Source: Butyrivibrio sp. AE3009 (lineage in GTDB: Bacteria; Bacillota; Clostridia; Lachnospirales; Lachnospiraceae). From it: a DNA stretch of 64,000 nucleotides. Made by a program: the position numbers and the translations under genes. The notes under the pieces were generated by a model. The model made no database searches. It saw only the letters and a program-made list of their open reading frames with translations, and was not told the origin of the DNA. The DNA is taken from assembly GCF_000420845.1 (NCBI RefSeq), contig NZ_ATVS01000006.1:62001-126000 (forward strand), in the 5' to 3' direction. Shown here piece by piece: positions 35,857 to 44,540 of the stretch. Numbering within the stretch: position 1 is the first letter of the stretch; each line of letters begins with the position of its first letter.

Positions 35857-36831
35857 TTACCTTTTCAACTTTTTGGCTACTTTCTCTCTGCCCTTGTGAA
35901 GCTTATACAACATTGTATCTTCAAGACTGATAAGCTCTTTAGCTGCCTTATTACCACTGTCCCAGCCAAGAGGATCCTTGTCGTAATAATCCTTGTTTTC
36001 CAGAATTATTCCCCGAAGGAACCTTGCCATATCCTCTTCCCAATTGAGGTTAAAGCCCTCTGCAATAGGATTCTGCCTGAGCATATCCATATACAGCTCG
36101 TCGTTAGAGTCGACCTCTGCGACTTTCTTAACCATCTCATCGATTGTCAAGCCGCTGCAGTTGATGAAGGACTTGGGGTTGTATATCTTGTTAACATCAT
36201 CCGGGCCCCAATAAATGGGAACTGTCCTTGCCTGAAAAGCATTGTATATCTTCTCGGATACCATTCCAGGAGTGTTAACGTTCTCAAAGGCAATGGTAAA
36301 CTTATAATCCTTGATAAAATCCAGCTTGCCGTGGAACCATTTGCCGTTTCTTGGCTCAATAGCATCCTTCATGTTGTTGAGTACCTTGCCGGGGCAGTCA
36401 ACATGCTTGTATTCCATCAGTTTCTGACAGAACTGCTTTCTAAGAACAGCGCCTCTTCCGTTAGTCTCATTGGAAAATACGAAGTTGCAGAACTTCCTGC
36501 CAAGATAATCCGCCTTTTCATCAAATACGGAGAAATCCGCTTCCTTCGGTGCCATGTAGGGCTTGCAAAAATACCTGTCACCAACTGTCATGGGATATTC
36601 CGCTATGGCATAATCGCACTCGTTAAAATCGGGAATGACACCCTCTGATGCAAAAAAGATCTTCACGCAGTTCTTGTATTTATAATGCTCCATTCCTGAG
36701 CCAAACACTCCGTAAAAAAGATAATCCGGCTCATCGCTGTACTCAAGCTCAATATCATCTCCAAGGAGCTTCTCTAAATACTTTTGCTGCTTGCCGTAGG
36801 TATCGACAAACTTAACCTTTACTTTCTTCAT
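35857..36831 (-). CDS. Alpha-1,3/4-fucosyltransferase, GT10 family
   Basis: The 324-residue protein carries the GT10 donor-site motif at about residues 176-210: YKFTIAFENVNTPGMVSEKI, then NAFQARTVPIYWGP and NPKSFIN. It matches the pattern of bacterial FucT from Helicobacter and Bacteroides (FENS...EK...VPIYWG). It should transfer L-fucose from GDP-fucose, usually to GlcNAc or Glc in a glycan. No signal peptide; cytoplasmic face. No GDP-fucose synthesis genes are in the window. Its ATG overlaps the stop of the ABC transporter gene as ATGA. Confidence 0.88.
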   Translation of the reverse strand: MKKVKVKFVDTYGKQQKYLEKLLGDDIELEYSDEPDYLFYGVFGSGMEHYKYKNCVKIFFASEGVIPDFNECDYAIAEYPMTVGDRYFCKPYMAPKEADFSVFDEKADYLGRKFCNFVFSNETNGRGAVLRKQFCQKLMEYKHVDCPGKVLNNMKDAIEPRNGKWFHGKLDFIKDYKFTIAFENVNTPGMVSEKIYNAFQARTVPIYWGPDDVNKIYNPKSFINCSGLTIDEMVKKVAEVDSNDELYMDMLRQNPIAEGFNLNWEEDMARFLRGIILENKDYYDKDPLGWDSGNKAAKELISLEDTMLYKLHKGREKVAKKLKR

Positions 36832-38606
36832 AGATCTGCCGCCCGTCGCAGTTTCTGCGATTCCTCTTCAAATACTTTCTTCTTGTCCTTCATGGTAATG
36901 ACACCGCCGCCCACTTCGTAGATGGCATCACAGTTTCTGATGGTTGTGAGCCTGTGAGCAATGATAACCAGGGTTGTCTTACCCTGAAGATAGTTGATGG
37001 ATTCCATAACAGCTGCCTCTGTCTCAGAATCAAGAGCCGATGTAGCTTCATCCAGGAACAGAACTGAAGGCCTTGTATAGAGGGCTCTTGCAATTCCGAT
37101 TCTCTGTCTCTGACCACCGGAGAGCTTAACACCTCTGTCACCCACGACAGTGTCAAGCCCCTTATTAAGGCTTCTAACATATTCGTCCAGCTGTGCTTCC
37201 TTGAGCGCAGCCCAGATCCTGTCATCATCCACCTCTTTGTGCCCAAAGGCAACGTTGGCTCTGATGGTATCATCGATAAGATAGATCATCTGAGGTATAT
37301 ATCCCACAGACCTGTGCCATGCATCGTCATTGGCAAATACATCCTTGCCGTCAACCATAACCTTGCCGCTCTGGGGCTCAAGGAGTCCTAACATGATATC
37401 TGCAAGAGTGGTCTTGCCTGCGCCGGATTCTCCGATAAGCGCCACAGACTCATTCTTTTTGATGGTCATGCAGGCATCTGTAAATACAGGGTTATCTCCC
37501 TCAGGATATTTGAATACAACATGTTCAACCTTGAGAGCATCAGTAAGCTCAAGGGCTGTGGTTCCCTGTCTTGCTGCAACTTCCTTCTTGATCTTGTCAG
37601 CCTGAACCAGGTCCTCGTATATTGCATCAACGGAAGCCTTGCCATACATAATGCTGCCCATGTGCTCAGTCATTCTGTTGAAGGCGGGAAGCATACGTAT
37701 CGCTGCAAGAGCAAAGGCTGAAAGAGTTGCAGCAAAGGCCTTCACGTCCACATTCATGCTCATTCTGATGATGATGGTGATAAGAAGGGCTCCCACTGTA
37801 AGCATCTCAGTAATGTATTTAGGGAAATGAGTGTAGAGATTGAATTTCTTGTTGGATCTGATGGACTTATCATATGAAATACTGAAGTTATCCAAAAAGA
37901 ACTGCTCTCTGTTAAGAACCTTAAGTTCCTTAATGCCTCCAAATGACTGAATAAGCCACTTGTTCAGATCTCCGGAAGCAGCTCTGGCATCCTCACCGGC
38001 CTTAACCTGGTTCTTCCTGTATACCTTGAAGATAACAATAAAAGCCACCAGGAATATACCTGCCAAAAGCATCGTTGTTACTGCATCTGTCACAATAAGA
38101 AATACCAGCATGCACGCAAAGGTGAACATCTCTACCAGGATACTTACAATTGCCGATATTACATTCAAAAAGCTCACAACATCGCTGTTAACGTTTCTCT
38201 GAAGCTCAGGAGCCGCATGCTCAACGTGGAACAGATAGTCCTGGCTGAGGTAACAGTCCATCAGCCTCATGGCAAGGCTCTTCCTGTTCTTGTACACGAA
38301 ATCCAGCTGAAATTTAAATCTGAACATCAGATACGCATTTTTCACAATGTACAGAATAATAAGTCCTACAGAGAAGTATATTACAAAGGTCTTGATTGTA
38401 TGCGCATTGAATATATCCGCGAACAATTTGTAATTCTTGTTGGTATCTATCTGTCCCGGATCCAAGATCACATTTACAAGAGGAAGCAGTGCCGATACTC
38501 CAAGCAGTTCAAATATTCCGGCAAACAATGCCAGGAACACGTTCAGAACCAGCTCCGCCTTTTGACTTTTATTAAAAATATAATTTACTTTTTTTAATGT
38601 ATCCAT
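36828..38606 (-). CDS. ABC exporter, lipid-linked oligosaccharide flippase type (PglK/MsbA-like)
   Basis: The 592-residue protein fuses six membrane segments (about 1-310) with an ATPase domain (about 345-580). Walker A is GESGAGKTT, the signature is LSGGQRQRIGIARAL, Walker B is VLFLDEATSAL, with the switch histidine in IIAHRL. The membrane half resembles PglK-type flippases (LPLVNVILDPG, FVYKNRKSLAMRLMDCYLSQDYLFH). It probably flips an undecaprenyl-linked oligosaccharide across the membrane. It is coupled to the GT10 gene by a 4-base overlap. A second, Wzx-type flippase lies at 46490-47914. Confidence 0.9.
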   Translation of the reverse strand: MDTLKKVNYIFNKSQKAELVLNVFLALFAGIFELLGVSALLPLVNVILDPGQIDTNKNYKLFADIFNAHTIKTFVIYFSVGLIILYIVKNAYLMFRFKFQLDFVYKNRKSLAMRLMDCYLSQDYLFHVEHAAPELQRNVNSDVVSFLNVISAIVSILVEMFTFACMLVFLIVTDAVTTMLLAGIFLVAFIVIFKVYRKNQVKAGEDARAASGDLNKWLIQSFGGIKELKVLNREQFFLDNFSISYDKSIRSNKKFNLYTHFPKYITEMLTVGALLITIIIRMSMNVDVKAFAATLSAFALAAIRMLPAFNRMTEHMGSIMYGKASVDAIYEDLVQADKIKKEVAARQGTTALELTDALKVEHVVFKYPEGDNPVFTDACMTIKKNESVALIGESGAGKTTLADIMLGLLEPQSGKVMVDGKDVFANDDAWHRSVGYIPQMIYLIDDTIRANVAFGHKEVDDDRIWAALKEAQLDEYVRSLNKGLDTVVGDRGVKLSGGQRQRIGIARALYTRPSVLFLDEATSALDSETEAAVMESINYLQGKTTLVIIAHRLTTIRNCDAIYEVGGGVITMKDKKKVFEEESQKLRRAADL

Positions 38607-38625
38607 TTATCATTCTCACTATTGT

Positions 38626-40641
38626 TTAATTAACCAAAACCAATGATACCATACCATCAACCACATTTACACTGTAGAGATGATTGTTGTCCATATCACC
38701 GGGATTGGCGAAGAGTTCATCATAGTATCCCTTATAGTCAGGACCCAGATTCTCTATATATACATAATTAAATTTGCCGTTAATCAGCTTATCGGACACT
38801 TCCTCAGGAGTTAATCTGTCGCTCATGTATCCGTCAATATACCAGGAGCCTGCGCTTGAGGAAGCCGGAGCCACCTGGAAATAGAAATCGGGATTCAGAT
38901 TCTCGTTTTCAATATTTGTATCCATAAGATATATCTTATCGCCGTAGTTAAAGGACTGTCCCTCCAGTGCATAGAAATAATGCTCTGTGGGCTTCTCCAC
39001 CAGGTTAAGCACAATGGAACCGCAGTTGAAGAACAACATAATGGCGAACAACATTACCAGAGTCTTATTGACTCCAAGGTCTCCTCTCGTCCTGTCATGG
39101 TCAAGCCACAGCTCTCCCAGAACCACCAGCATCGCCAGAAGATAGGGTCCGAGATAGTTGTCGGAAGCCGCCAGTGTGGGCTGATTCTTGTAAGCCATGA
39201 AGGCGATAGCCCCCATAAGCCTGAAGATCTGCATCAGCACATAGCCAACTACCAGGAAGATTACCATATAATCATCAAATTTATTCTTATCTGACATTTC
39301 TTCCTTCTTAAGGATAGCAACTCTCCAGAGTATGATGCACAGAAGAAGGAATGCTCCCATGGATATCGGAATTCCGTGGCCTATCTGGGGTACATCGATT
39401 TTGATAAGGCCATCGTACCCTGTAAGGTCATGCCCGAGAAAGGTCCTTGCAACATAGGCAAATGCCTCATTCTTAAAAGACTCTTCCACATCCTTGGCCT
39501 TGATCAGATAAATACATACCAGTGTATATGCACCCATCAGGGCAGCGATAACTGCTATAGGCTTTTTGGTCTGAAGTTTCCACAAAACAATGCATACTAC
39601 GATAGCTACTACTATCGCTCCTATAACAACTACCGGACCGGCAGCAAAAAGTTTCCCTGCCATTTTGGCAACAGTGCCTGAGAGACCTCCCGTAACAGTT
39701 CCGGTAAAAGTCAGATACAGCTCCCAGGTCAGGTATGCTGCGCCGATAGCTGCAAGATTGGCTCCAATTACAGTCCAGGTCTTCTTAAGGTCAAATTCCT
39801 TATGAAGCAGCATCACAGCATAAATTATGATGAGATAGACAATCGCATCTATGATTCCCGTTCTCTTGGACAACACAAGAATAAATACGGAAAATAAGCT
39901 TGAACCCAGATAAAAGCCGTCCTTTTTAAGATAATACTGTCTGAAGTATATTAAAGCGACAGCCATAAGAAGATACTGTATATAATCAGGCTGAAACGTT
40001 GTATAGCCCACAAACTTATAATTAACATCCCTCAGACAATAAGGAAGAACGGTAATAAACAAAGTTGTGATCAGAATCTTATTTTTTTCTTTAAAAGAAG
40101 TAATATGAGCAAATAGCGGAAGAAGCAGGCTCACAGCCATTATCTGCTGCCCCCACATCATGATTCCGGTTGAACAGGAGAGCCATAGCTTTGTACTGAA
40201 ATAGTCCCACAAGGATACCGCCGGGCAATGGTAAGGAGCCAGGTCCGTCGTCATAGGTACATTTGAGTAGTCATTCAGCATATAGAAGTACTTGATGACT
40301 ATCGCCCAATGATGTCCCTCATCGGTTCCCTGATTGAATATTCTTCCATAAGCCACAAAAAGAAAGTACACAGATAAAGCGAGAAACACTATAAGTCCCG
40401 GCGTAAACAGATTCTCTTTTATTCGCTCTCTGCTCTTAACACACGTAATAACCGTATATACAGCACATGCTACTGCAAGAACAAGTGACAGTATAATTCC
40501 GGGGGTAAATGTAGTTATGATTCCGGAGAAATACAGAAGTGTTATAACCGAAAAAATTGCCGGAGCCACCGTTTCTTCTATTCTCTTGTTAAAAAACAAT
40601 GCAATTGCAGCTGCTATAGGAAGTGCAACAACTATAGACAT
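38626..40641 (-). CDS. Multi-pass membrane protein with C-terminal soluble domain (paralogue of 44541-46466)
   Basis: The 671-residue protein has about twelve membrane segments and a soluble tail of about 110 residues. It starts MSIVVALPIAAAIALFFNKR. A loop after the third segment reads FNQGTDEGHHWAIVIKYFYM, with acidic and His residues as in GT-C catalytic loops. The protein at 44541-46466 shares the N-terminus (IEETVAP against TEETIAL), the middle and the tail (HLYSVNVVDGMVSL against HFYSVIVDGENVRL). A GT-C transferase or a Wzy-like polymerase are both possible. A good GAGG site precedes the ATG. Confidence 0.65.
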   Translation of the reverse strand: MSIVVALPIAAAIALFFNKRIEETVAPAIFSVITLLYFSGIITTFTPGIILSLVLAVACAVYTVITCVKSRERIKENLFTPGLIVFLALSVYFLFVAYGRIFNQGTDEGHHWAIVIKYFYMLNDYSNVPMTTDLAPYHCPAVSLWDYFSTKLWLSCSTGIMMWGQQIMAVSLLLPLFAHITSFKEKNKILITTLFITVLPYCLRDVNYKFVGYTTFQPDYIQYLLMAVALIYFRQYYLKKDGFYLGSSLFSVFILVLSKRTGIIDAIVYLIIIYAVMLLHKEFDLKKTWTVIGANLAAIGAAYLTWELYLTFTGTVTGGLSGTVAKMAGKLFAAGPVVVIGAIVVAIVVCIVLWKLQTKKPIAVIAALMGAYTLVCIYLIKAKDVEESFKNEAFAYVARTFLGHDLTGYDGLIKIDVPQIGHGIPISMGAFLLLCIILWRVAILKKEEMSDKNKFDDYMVIFLVVGYVLMQIFRLMGAIAFMAYKNQPTLAASDNYLGPYLLAMLVVLGELWLDHDRTRGDLGVNKTLVMLFAIMLFFNCGSIVLNLVEKPTEHYFYALEGQSFNYGDKIYLMDTNIENENLNPDFYFQVAPASSSAGSWYIDGYMSDRLTPEEVSDKLINGKFNYVYIENLGPDYKGYYDELFANPGDMDNNHLYSVNVVDGMVSLVLVN

Positions 40642-40691
40642 TCTCTAATCCTCTCCCATGTAGTTAATTATCCGTCTCTGCCTCCCGCAGA

Positions 40692-42290
40692 TCAGGGCTC
40701 AAATCCATCCTTAATATAGATCGATGCTATCTTGAATCCATTGACATAAATTGAATCTATCTCAGTGAAGCCTTCAACGGTATATTCGTTACCAACAACT
40801 CCTCTGTAAAAGGCAGCATAATACTCATAGCCATCAGCTCTTACAGCAACCTTCTCTTCTTCCTCATCCTTAAGGACATATTCAAAATATCCGGCTCCCT
40901 GGGATCCCATCCAGAAGTAATCCCTGCCGGTAAGCTCAGGATTAACATCTCTTATCTTCTCATAAGCCTGATATTCACTAAGAGTCCAGTAATCTCTGTC
41001 GAACTGATCTCCGAAAAGGCTTCCTATCTCATTCAGATAGACATATTCGTAAGGATGATATTTACAGATCCATACAACCTGAGTCAAAAGACCTGCTGCA
41101 ATAAGTGCCATAGCAGATACCCTAAACAGCTTGCCGCTACCAAGGAGCCTCTTTACCGCCCACAAAAGAACTGTAACAATCGAGGGCATAACAAAATATA
41201 AGTGCCTCCACCCATTATATATTGTTGCATGAGTGATTGCCACTGAAAGCCATGGCAGAAATCCCGCAGCAAATGCAAGAATAATATATTTATTGTCGAG
41301 TACTATATCATTAAATTTCGTCTTCTTCCTGACGGCTCCTGCCACCGCGATCACAAAAAGCACTACGGCAGCCAGTCCCAATATGATATACCATATCGGA
41401 AGTGAAATCAGAAGCCAGACAGGTACGTAGTACCAGGGAAGCTGATCCTTGGTAAGAACCTCTCCCATAAATACGATGGTGCCGTTCCATCTTCCATAGT
41501 CAAGGAATGTCTTAAACATCCTTACCAGCTGCTTAATGGGGCTATGCCAGGTAACCGGAGTAAGAACCACCAGAAGCACAAGGATTCCAAATATCAGAGC
41601 AAGGGTCTGGGCTAATGCCTTTTTAACAAACAGTTTCTCTTCACCCTCTCTTTTTTCCCTGATTCCAAATACCCACATATATCCAAGGACCAGAGCAGGA
41701 AAAACAGCTCCCATGATCCTTACGTTAACGGACACGGCGCTTACGAGTATGAATAACAGGCAGTGGCGCCATTTAAACCCGTTTTCCACAAGAAGATATA
41801 CAACAAACAGATTGATCATAAACAGGGACATAAACACCATGTCCTTGATGTTATAGAACTGCTCGGCAAAAAACCTGGGATAGAGAGCCACCATTGCAGT
41901 CCCCAGAGCGCCCATAGCCCCGGACTTAAATACCTTGGAAGTAAACAGATAAAAGCAGATATAGCCCAAGCAGCAAAACAAAAACGTATATAAATGTCTT
42001 GCAAGAAAAATGCTGCGGATATTGTCTTTGAACAGATACTCAAATACCGCCATGGGAAACTGCGCCGACATTCCGTAATACTTGTCCTTATATTCAAACA
42101 ATGGTGTGATATTCTCATCTGACTGCCCCGTAACAAGCTCAGTAACATAGTTCATGTTGACCTGAAGGGACTGTCTCTCAGCCCTTTCGTCTCTGGACAC
42201 ACCATAATCAAGCAGAAGAAATCTTCCCATGATTATGTAAATTATGATAACGAGGGGTATCAAGACCCTAAATGCTTTTTCTTTAGTCAT
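40692..42290 (-). CDS. Membrane glycosyltransferase, GT39/ArnT-like
   Basis: The 532-residue protein has about ten membrane segments. After the first comes GRFLLLDYGVSRDERAERQ, the acidic loop typical of GT39/GT83 polyprenyl-phosphate-sugar transferases. AMVALYPRFFAEQFYNIKD and YNGWRHLYFVMP fit the same fold. The tail (about 410-532) is soluble and outside. Such enzymes use undecaprenyl-phosphate sugars on the outer face, so it could add side branches after flipping. A GGAGA site precedes the ATG. Confidence 0.75.
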   Translation of the reverse strand: MTKEKAFRVLIPLVIIIYIIMGRFLLLDYGVSRDERAERQSLQVNMNYVTELVTGQSDENITPLFEYKDKYYGMSAQFPMAVFEYLFKDNIRSIFLARHLYTFLFCCLGYICFYLFTSKVFKSGAMGALGTAMVALYPRFFAEQFYNIKDMVFMSLFMINLFVVYLLVENGFKWRHCLLFILVSAVSVNVRIMGAVFPALVLGYMWVFGIREKREGEEKLFVKKALAQTLALIFGILVLLVVLTPVTWHSPIKQLVRMFKTFLDYGRWNGTIVFMGEVLTKDQLPWYYVPVWLLISLPIWYIILGLAAVVLFVIAVAGAVRKKTKFNDIVLDNKYIILAFAAGFLPWLSVAITHATIYNGWRHLYFVMPSIVTVLLWAVKRLLGSGKLFRVSAMALIAAGLLTQVVWICKYHPYEYVYLNEIGSLFGDQFDRDYWTLSEYQAYEKIRDVNPELTGRDYFWMGSQGAGYFEYVLKDEEEEKVAVRADGYEYYAAFYRGVVGNEYTVEGFTEIDSIYVNGFKIASIYIKDGFEP

Positions 42291-42307
42291 GCAAGATCTC
42301 CGATTAC

Positions 42308-43288
42308 TTATTTTTTCCTGTAAATCACCTTATCTTCAAAGGTAAGCAAAAGTTTGGCAACTACCAATGCGCATACGATGGCAATCATATTCATAATTAA
42401 AAGATTGTTATCCATGTGCTTCATCTTAAGAGCATCTATGATTCTCTCATGCACCAGATATATCTCCAGTGTCAAAGGTGAAAGCCAGCGAAAAAAAGGC
42501 CCCAGCTGCTTCACTTCCCCTATAATGCTAAAGAACATGGAAAAGATCACCGCCATCACCAGATATAAATATCTCTTGGAAACATAGTCCGCAATGAAGC
42601 TGTCCCATACAAACACACTTATGATAGATATGATTACCAGCAGCGCCACATGGACATACGACAGTCTCGATTCCTTTTTGTCATAAACCGCCTTGCCCAT
42701 ATAGGAGCCCACCAGGAATATGGGGATTCGTCTCCACATGATCTCCGTTGACTTCCAGAATACAGGAAATGCATAGCTCATGACAGCATTAAACCCGATT
42801 GAAACAGCAAGTGCCGCCACAAGAGCCCATATACTCCAGTTTGTCCTAAGGTATAACCGGTAGACAAAATAATACAGAATATAGCAGACAGTAATACATG
42901 TAATAAACCATATCACCAGAGAATCCTTGATAAACATATCAATTCCGGTAACATATGTTATGTATGATAGGATCCTTCTGTCCCGCACAAAATACAGATA
43001 GCATACAGACAACACGATTATCGTAGGTATCCATACTCTCTTAAGCCTGTTTATGTAGAACCTCTTCCAGGAGCTGTTCTTTGTTATGGCAAAATACAAA
43101 GAGATTCCGGAAACAAACAGGAAAATATCAACTCCAAGATTCCCCATCAGTTTGAAGGAATGGAGAATCTGCAGGCCCCCTTCAATATCCTTCGGAGACT
43201 TGCAGTGAAATATCATTATACAGATGATGGCCAGTGCATACACCGCATCTCTGTTCTTACTTATCATGTACCAATTAAACTTTTTCAT
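42308..43288 (-). CDS. Acyltransferase family 3 (O-acetyltransferase, OafA-like)
   Basis: The 326-residue membrane protein starts NWYMISKNRDAVYALAIICI. It has the AT3 features IMIFHCKSP (catalytic His after the first segment), GNLGVDIFLFVSGISLYFAI, WKRFYINRLKRVWIPT with the Arg-rich loop, and about ten membrane segments. It probably O-acetylates a sugar of the surface polymer. The ATG at 43288 is chosen; a TTG at 43306 lies in a G-rich run and would add six residues. Confidence 0.85.
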   Translation of the reverse strand: MKKFNWYMISKNRDAVYALAIICIMIFHCKSPKDIEGGLQILHSFKLMGNLGVDIFLFVSGISLYFAITKNSSWKRFYINRLKRVWIPTIIVLSVCYLYFVRDRRILSYITYVTGIDMFIKDSLVIWFITCITVCYILYYFVYRLYLRTNWSIWALVAALAVSIGFNAVMSYAFPVFWKSTEIMWRRIPIFLVGSYMGKAVYDKKESRLSYVHVALLVIISIISVFVWDSFIADYVSKRYLYLVMAVIFSMFFSIIGEVKQLGPFFRWLSPLTLEIYLVHERIIDALKMKHMDNNLLIMNMIAIVCALVVAKLLLTFEDKVIYRKK

Positions 43289-43333
43289 TCCTGTGACAAC
43301 CCCCAAACGCTGCCAAATAACTAATTTATTATA

Positions 43334-44428
43334 TCACAGCATCTTCCGGGCTCTTTCGATCCAGGTGTACTGCTTTACTTTTTCTTTGGCAGCCTCTGCT
43401 CTTTGAGCGGCCTGCCTTGGACCCTCCTTGATAGAATCAAGCGCCTTCTTCCAATCTGTTTCATCGGCGCTGTCCGCCAGATAGGCGATATTATCATCAA
43501 CTACTTCCCTTATAACCGGAAGGTCAGAGGCAATTATCACCCTGCCGCTGGCCATGTACTCAAAGAGTTTGAGCGGCGATGTAAATTTGCCTATATCCTC
43601 CCCCATGACCATAACCTTGTCCTGGTTGGGAAGAAGCAGCACGTCCATGCTGCACATGATCGCCGGTATCTCTGCGTTCCTTACATGCCCATGGAAGTGA
43701 ACGTTGTCACTAAACGGCTTGCCTGTCTCCTTCTCTGCGGCCTCTTTGGTGTCGCCATATATCTCATAGTCATTATCAGGGTCCAAAGCAGCCAATCTTC
43801 TGATGAGATCTATGCCTTTGCCAATAAGTGTCTTACCAAAATATCCTATTTGAAGCCTCTCCCCGAAATTCCCGGAGGGCTTGTCGGATATTCCTTCATA
43901 ATCGCTGAGGGTGCAGGCATCGGGCAAAACTGTGATTCTGTCAGGGCTTACACCATACTTTTTCACATAATAATCCTTAAGTCCCTCTGAGATCATCACC
44001 AGTTTAAGCTTTTTGTTATTCACAAAGGGCCCCCATTTGATCATCCTATAGAACCTGCCGCAGAGGTGATTAAGATCTCCGTGAAGATCAAGAGTAGCCT
44101 CTGTTCCCTTCATAACTGCAAAAAAGGCTGTAAAAGGATCTCTGGTGACTATGCGGTCTGCGCCGCTCTTTATCGCCATTTTAACTGCGGCATTGGCCCA
44201 CTTTATCTGTGACAGCCTGTCCATTCCCTTATCTTTAAGCTCAATAATCTCAAAATCATGGTTAAGTCCATAATATTCAGCAGCACTTATGCTCTTATCA
44301 CTTCCTGTGACAATCAGGCTAAAGCTGTCCGTAAGCTCCGTAAAGCCTTCTGATATCTTGGCAATATGCACACTATTCGTTGATTTTGAAGGCACTGTCG
44401 CCCTTGCTATATATACTACTCTTTTCAT
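43334..44428 (-). CDS. Glycosyltransferase family 4
   Basis: The 364-residue GT-B protein starts MKRVVYIARATVPSKSTNSVHIAKI. The C-terminal half has LQIGYFGKTLIGKGIDLIRRL, VHFHGHVRNAEIPAIM, LLLPNQDK and SPLKLFEYMASGRVIIASDLPVIRE, which includes the donor-site glutamate. It lies in the cytoplasm. GAGG is found 9 bases from the ATG. The gap upstream (44429-44540) contains a hairpin, ACAGGCAG pairing with CTGTCTGT near 44470-44500, but no T-run. Confidence 0.88.
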   Translation of the reverse strand: MKRVVYIARATVPSKSTNSVHIAKISEGFTELTDSFSLIVTGSDKSISAAEYYGLNHDFEIIELKDKGMDRLSQIKWANAAVKMAIKSGADRIVTRDPFTAFFAVMKGTEATLDLHGDLNHLCGRFYRMIKWGPFVNNKKLKLVMISEGLKDYYVKKYGVSPDRITVLPDACTLSDYEGISDKPSGNFGERLQIGYFGKTLIGKGIDLIRRLAALDPDNDYEIYGDTKEAAEKETGKPFSDNVHFHGHVRNAEIPAIMCSMDVLLLPNQDKVMVMGEDIGKFTSPLKLFEYMASGRVIIASDLPVIREVVDDNIAYLADSADETDWKKALDSIKEGPRQAAQRAEAAKEKVKQYTWIERARKML

Positions 44429-44540
44429 ATCCGCTAACCTCTTTGTGTGGTTGCATTATAAAACAAGATAACAGGCAGCACCGAGGCGGCACTGTCTGTC
44501 CTTTAAACGATTCATCATCCAATTAAACAAGTATACGGAT

